DNA of 8,768 bases from Chitinophaga pinensis (GTDB lineage: Bacteria; Bacteroidota; Bacteroidia; M30B66): NCBI GenBank assembly GCA_943333015.1, contig CALQRR010000044.1, positions 1 through 8,768 of the forward strand. The letters run 5' to 3'. Below, piece after piece: positions 7,912 through 8,768 of this stretch. The notes beneath the pieces are model-generated. The model did not search any database, had not been told where the DNA came from, and was given only the letters and a program-made list of their open reading frames with translations. A program made the translations under genes and the position numbers. Every line of letters begins with the position of its first letter. Position 1 is the stretch's first letter.

Positions 7912-8003
7912 CCTTGGGCGTGCCACAAGTGGCCGCGCTTTCCGCTGTACTCCGCTCCCGATGGGATGCGGGGTGCCGCTGCAATCGCTCACGCGGGCAG
8001 ACG
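7912..8003 (+). repeat. GC-rich structured intergenic repeat resembling a Bacteroidota-wide element
   Basis: Much more G/C-rich than the flanking intergenic DNA. It reads GGGCGTGCC, a short inverted repeat GCCACAAGTGGC (7922-7933), CGCGCTTTCCGCT, a second small inverted repeat TCCCGATGGGA (7956-7966), then GGGGTGCCGCTGCAATCGCTC and ACGCGGGCAGACG. From memory it resembles intergenic elements seen repeatedly between genes in Bacteroidota genomes: GGGCGT, a variable hairpin, then CTTTCCGCT and a CAATCGCTCACGC-like end. Exact ends, orientation and function are unknown; it could be a non-coding RNA, a repeat family or a post-transcriptional terminator. Copy number cannot be judged from one window. 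Confidence 0.5.
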
Positions 8004-8050
8004 GTTAGTGTGAGGCTGGCTGCGCAATTTTGCTTAATTTTCGTCCGTTC

Positions 8051-8087
8051 ATCCTAGGACAGATTCCTTGGATTCACCTAGGAATCC
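8051..8087. repeat. Degenerate palindromic patch, possible decayed REP-like unit
   Basis: ATCCTAGGA (8051-8059) and TCCTTGGAT (8065-8073) form a 9-bp inverted repeat with one mismatch. GGATTC (8070-8075) pairs with GAATCC (8082-8087) around ACCTAG. CCTAGG occurs twice. It resembles a broken version of the hairpins that follow. Confidence 0.4.
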
Positions 8088-8105
8088 CCGGACTGAAGAC
8101 CGGGG
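8086..8105 (+). repeat. REP-like hairpin 1 (TGAA loop, one stem mismatch)
   Basis: CCCCGGAC-TGAA-GACCGGGG: six outer G/C pairs, one A-A mismatch (8092/8099), one C-G pair, then a TGAA loop. It is preceded by AAT and followed by CTGCAG. No T-tract follows, so it is unlikely to be an intrinsic terminator. Confidence 0.65.
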
Positions 8106-8117
8106 CTGCAGTAGATT

Positions 8118-8141
8118 ACATTCAACAACAATGCTCTAAAA
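8118..8141 (+). repeat. 24-bp direct repeat, copy 1
   Basis: Matches 8199-8222 at 23 of 24 positions (C8123 against T8204), with an offset of 81 bp; the core is AACAACAATGCTCTAAAA. Copy 2 is the immediate leader of the VOC gene, so copy 1 looks like a duplicated leader segment now separated from the gene by two hairpins. Confidence 0.8.
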
Positions 8142-8142
8142 T

Positions 8143-8162
8143 CCCTAGACTGAAGTCTAGGG
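8143..8162 (+). repeat. REP-like hairpin 2 (perfect 8-bp stem, TGAA loop)
   Basis: CCCTAGAC-TGAA-GTCTAGGG is a perfect stem with the same loop as hairpin 1. Stem bases differ from hairpin 1 in a compensated way (CGG/CCG against TAG/CTA), which indicates selection or copying at the level of the hairpin structure. It is followed by CTACCC. Confidence 0.7.
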
Positions 8163-8175
8163 CTACCCATAGAAT

Positions 8176-8195
8176 CCCCGGACTTCAGTCCGGGG
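8176..8195 (-). repeat. REP-like hairpin 3 (perfect 8-bp stem, inverted orientation)
   Basis: CCCCGGAC-TTCA-GTCCGGGG. The loop TTCA is the reverse complement of TGAA, so this unit lies opposite to hairpins 1 and 2. Hairpins 2 and 3 thus form an inverted pair 13 bp apart, a layout like REPIN doublets associated with RAYT (Y1 REP) transposases. No such transposase gene is in the window. Confidence 0.7.
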
Positions 8196-8198
8196 TGA

Positions 8199-8222
8199 AC
8201 ATTTAACAACAATGCTCTAAAA
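8199..8222 (+). repeat. 24-bp direct repeat, copy 2 (leader of the VOC gene)
   Basis: Second copy of the sequence at 8118-8141, ending 4 nt before the ATG at 8227. It probably lies in the untranslated leader or core promoter of the VOC gene. The A-rich stretch just before the ATG is typical of Bacteroidota leaders lacking a Shine-Dalgarno sequence. Confidence 0.8.
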
Positions 8223-8226
8223 AAAC

Positions 8227-8595
8227 ATGGAAAACAACATCCTCTGGCACGATCTCACCGTGAACGACGCATCCAAAGTCAGCGAATTTTACGAAAAAGT
8301 AGTCGGCTGGGAACGTCAAGGCTTCGAAATGGATGGCGGTTACAATGATTATGTCATGTCGCCCGAAGAAGGCGAAGATCCCATTGCTGGCATTTGCTAT
8401 GCGCGTGGCGGAAACAAAGACATTCCACCCCAATGGCTCATGTATGTCAACGTCGAAAACCTCGATAAAAGCCTCGAAGCCGTTACTCGTTTAGGTGGAA
8501 AAGTCCTTGGCGACAAACGCAAAATGGGCGATGATGGCAAATTCTAGTGCCTCATTCAAGATCCGGCAGGTGCCTATATGATGATTTGCGGTTAA
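8227..8595 (+). pseudogene. VOC/glyoxalase-fold protein interrupted by an in-frame TAG near its C-terminus
   Basis: Residues 1-106 (MENNILWHDLTVNDASKVSE...) form a vicinal oxygen chelate (glyoxalase/bleomycin-resistance) domain. Family features seen are WHDLTV...FYEKVVGW in the first beta-alpha-beta module and PPQWLMYVNVENLDKSLEAV..LGGKVLG in the second. Translation stops at TAG 8545-8547 directly after GDDGKF, but the same frame continues with CLIQDPAGAYMMICG and ends at TAA 8593-8595. That continuation is exactly the final strand expected of this family. The intact gene would therefore encode about 122 aa, and the present product of 106 aa lacks the last strand and is probably unstable or altered. 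From memory relatives have Tyr (FYCLIQDPAGA) at the TAG position, so TAC/TAT to TAG is the likely change. The family's substrate is unknown. Sequencing error remains possible. Confidence 0.8.
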
Positions 8596-8768
8596 TCTGT
8601 CAACAGCACTTTTGCCACATAGAGTTCCTGTGCTGTTCTGAATTTCATCAGGTACATGCCCGTTGGCAATTGCGCCATGTGAAGGCTGTGTAGCCCTGCG
8701 TTCAAGAACTGATGCATGTGCAGCTTTCCAGCCAGATCGTACACCTCAAGCATTCCGTTTTCGGGCAA
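8592..8768 (-). CDS. C-terminal end of a secreted protein with a type IX secretion (Por secretion system) sorting domain
   Basis: On the minus strand, 58 codons are open from the right edge to TAA (8594-8592). The translation (LEVYDLAGKLHMHQF...LHSLHMAQLPTGMYLMKF...LYVAKVLLTD) has the hallmarks of the type A T9SS C-terminal domain. These are a V.V.D..GK-like strand, an L..LP.G.Y.... turn and a final K-hydrophobic tail. This domain directs export across the outer membrane and is then removed. The rest of the protein lies outside the window, so its function is unknown. Its stop overlaps the original stop of the convergent VOC gene within the bases GTTAAT. Confidence 0.85.
   Translation of the reverse strand: MPENGMLEVYDLAGKLHMHQFLNAGLHSLHMAQLPTGMYLMKFRTAQELYVAKVLLTD

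Larger units (their letters stand above)
7909..8226. other. 318-bp gene-free stretch with structured repeats
   Basis: No believable gene is present. From left to right it holds a GC-rich conserved-looking repeat (about 7912-8003), a short AT-rich spacer (8024-8042), a degenerate palindromic patch (8051-8087), three short hairpins (8086-8195) and two copies of a 24-bp sequence, the second running to within 4 nt of the VOC start codon. Neither exact TAnnTTTG nor an intrinsic terminator with a T-tract was found; CAATTTTG at 8025-8032 is one mismatch from the -7 consensus. Confidence 0.8.

Noticed and set aside
7811..8008. 65-aa plus-strand frame running from the oxidase 3' end through the GC-rich repeat
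   Set aside because: It starts out of frame within the oxidase gene and its second half is the structured repeat; its composition is not protein-like.
8086..8195. Hairpins as intrinsic transcription terminators for the oxidase gene
   Set aside because: None of the stems is followed by a T-tract, and three in a row with conserved loops fit a repeat family better.
8083..8222. Possible small CRISPR array
   Set aside because: The repeats are self-complementary, differ in orientation and stem sequence, and the spacing is irregular. No cas gene is present.
8545..8547. TAG read as pyrrolysine or a reassigned sense codon
   Set aside because: The epimerase gene in the same window uses TAG as a normal stop immediately before the next gene, and no recoding signal or Pyl machinery is visible.

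Overview
The window looks like a chromosomal segment of a Bacteroidota bacterium, most likely of the Flavobacteriia/Cytophagia type. The clues are two secreted-protein genes of the gliding or type IX secretion (T9SS) kind, TAnnTTTG-type -7 boxes just upstream of start codons, no clear Shine-Dalgarno sequences, and a S9B dipeptidyl peptidase with family-typical motifs. No rRNA, tRNA, CRISPR array, transposase, phage or plasmid gene was seen.

Layout: on the minus strand, reading from about 5275 down to 1, lie a dipeptidyl peptidase IV (5275-3098), a small secreted protein of unknown function with a likely GTG start (3014-2625), and, only 2 nt further, the first 874 residues of a very large cell-surface protein. 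That protein has two CUB domains, a further beta-rich module and serial Ig/PKD-like repeats, and it runs off the left edge. On the plus strand, diverging from the peptidase, are a dipeptide epimerase of the enolase superfamily (5463-6500) and, 1 nt later, a GlcD/D-lactate-dehydrogenase-like FAD oxidase (6502-7908). Next comes a 318-bp gene-free stretch (7909-8226). It holds a GC-rich structured repeat, a cluster of short REP-like hairpins and a 24-bp direct repeat. A VOC/glyoxalase-fold gene follows (8227-8595); an in-frame amber codon cuts off its last beta strand. Converging on it from the right edge is the 3' end of a gene encoding a T9SS C-terminal sorting domain (8768-8592).

How they may work together: the peptidase releases dipeptides in the periplasm, and the epimerase interconverts L-Ala-D-Glu type dipeptides with their L,L forms. 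The oxidase may oxidise a D-2-hydroxy acid such as D-lactate. Epimerase plus D-lactate oxidase would fit salvage of peptidoglycan fragments (the murein dipeptide and the lactyl group of MurNAc), but this is inference. The large surface protein and the T9SS-tail protein are cell-envelope functions unrelated to that pathway.

There is no obvious new multi-gene system. The points most worth a second look are the amber-interrupted VOC gene, the hairpin and duplicated-leader array directly upstream of it, and the small unknown secreted protein coupled to the surface adhesin.
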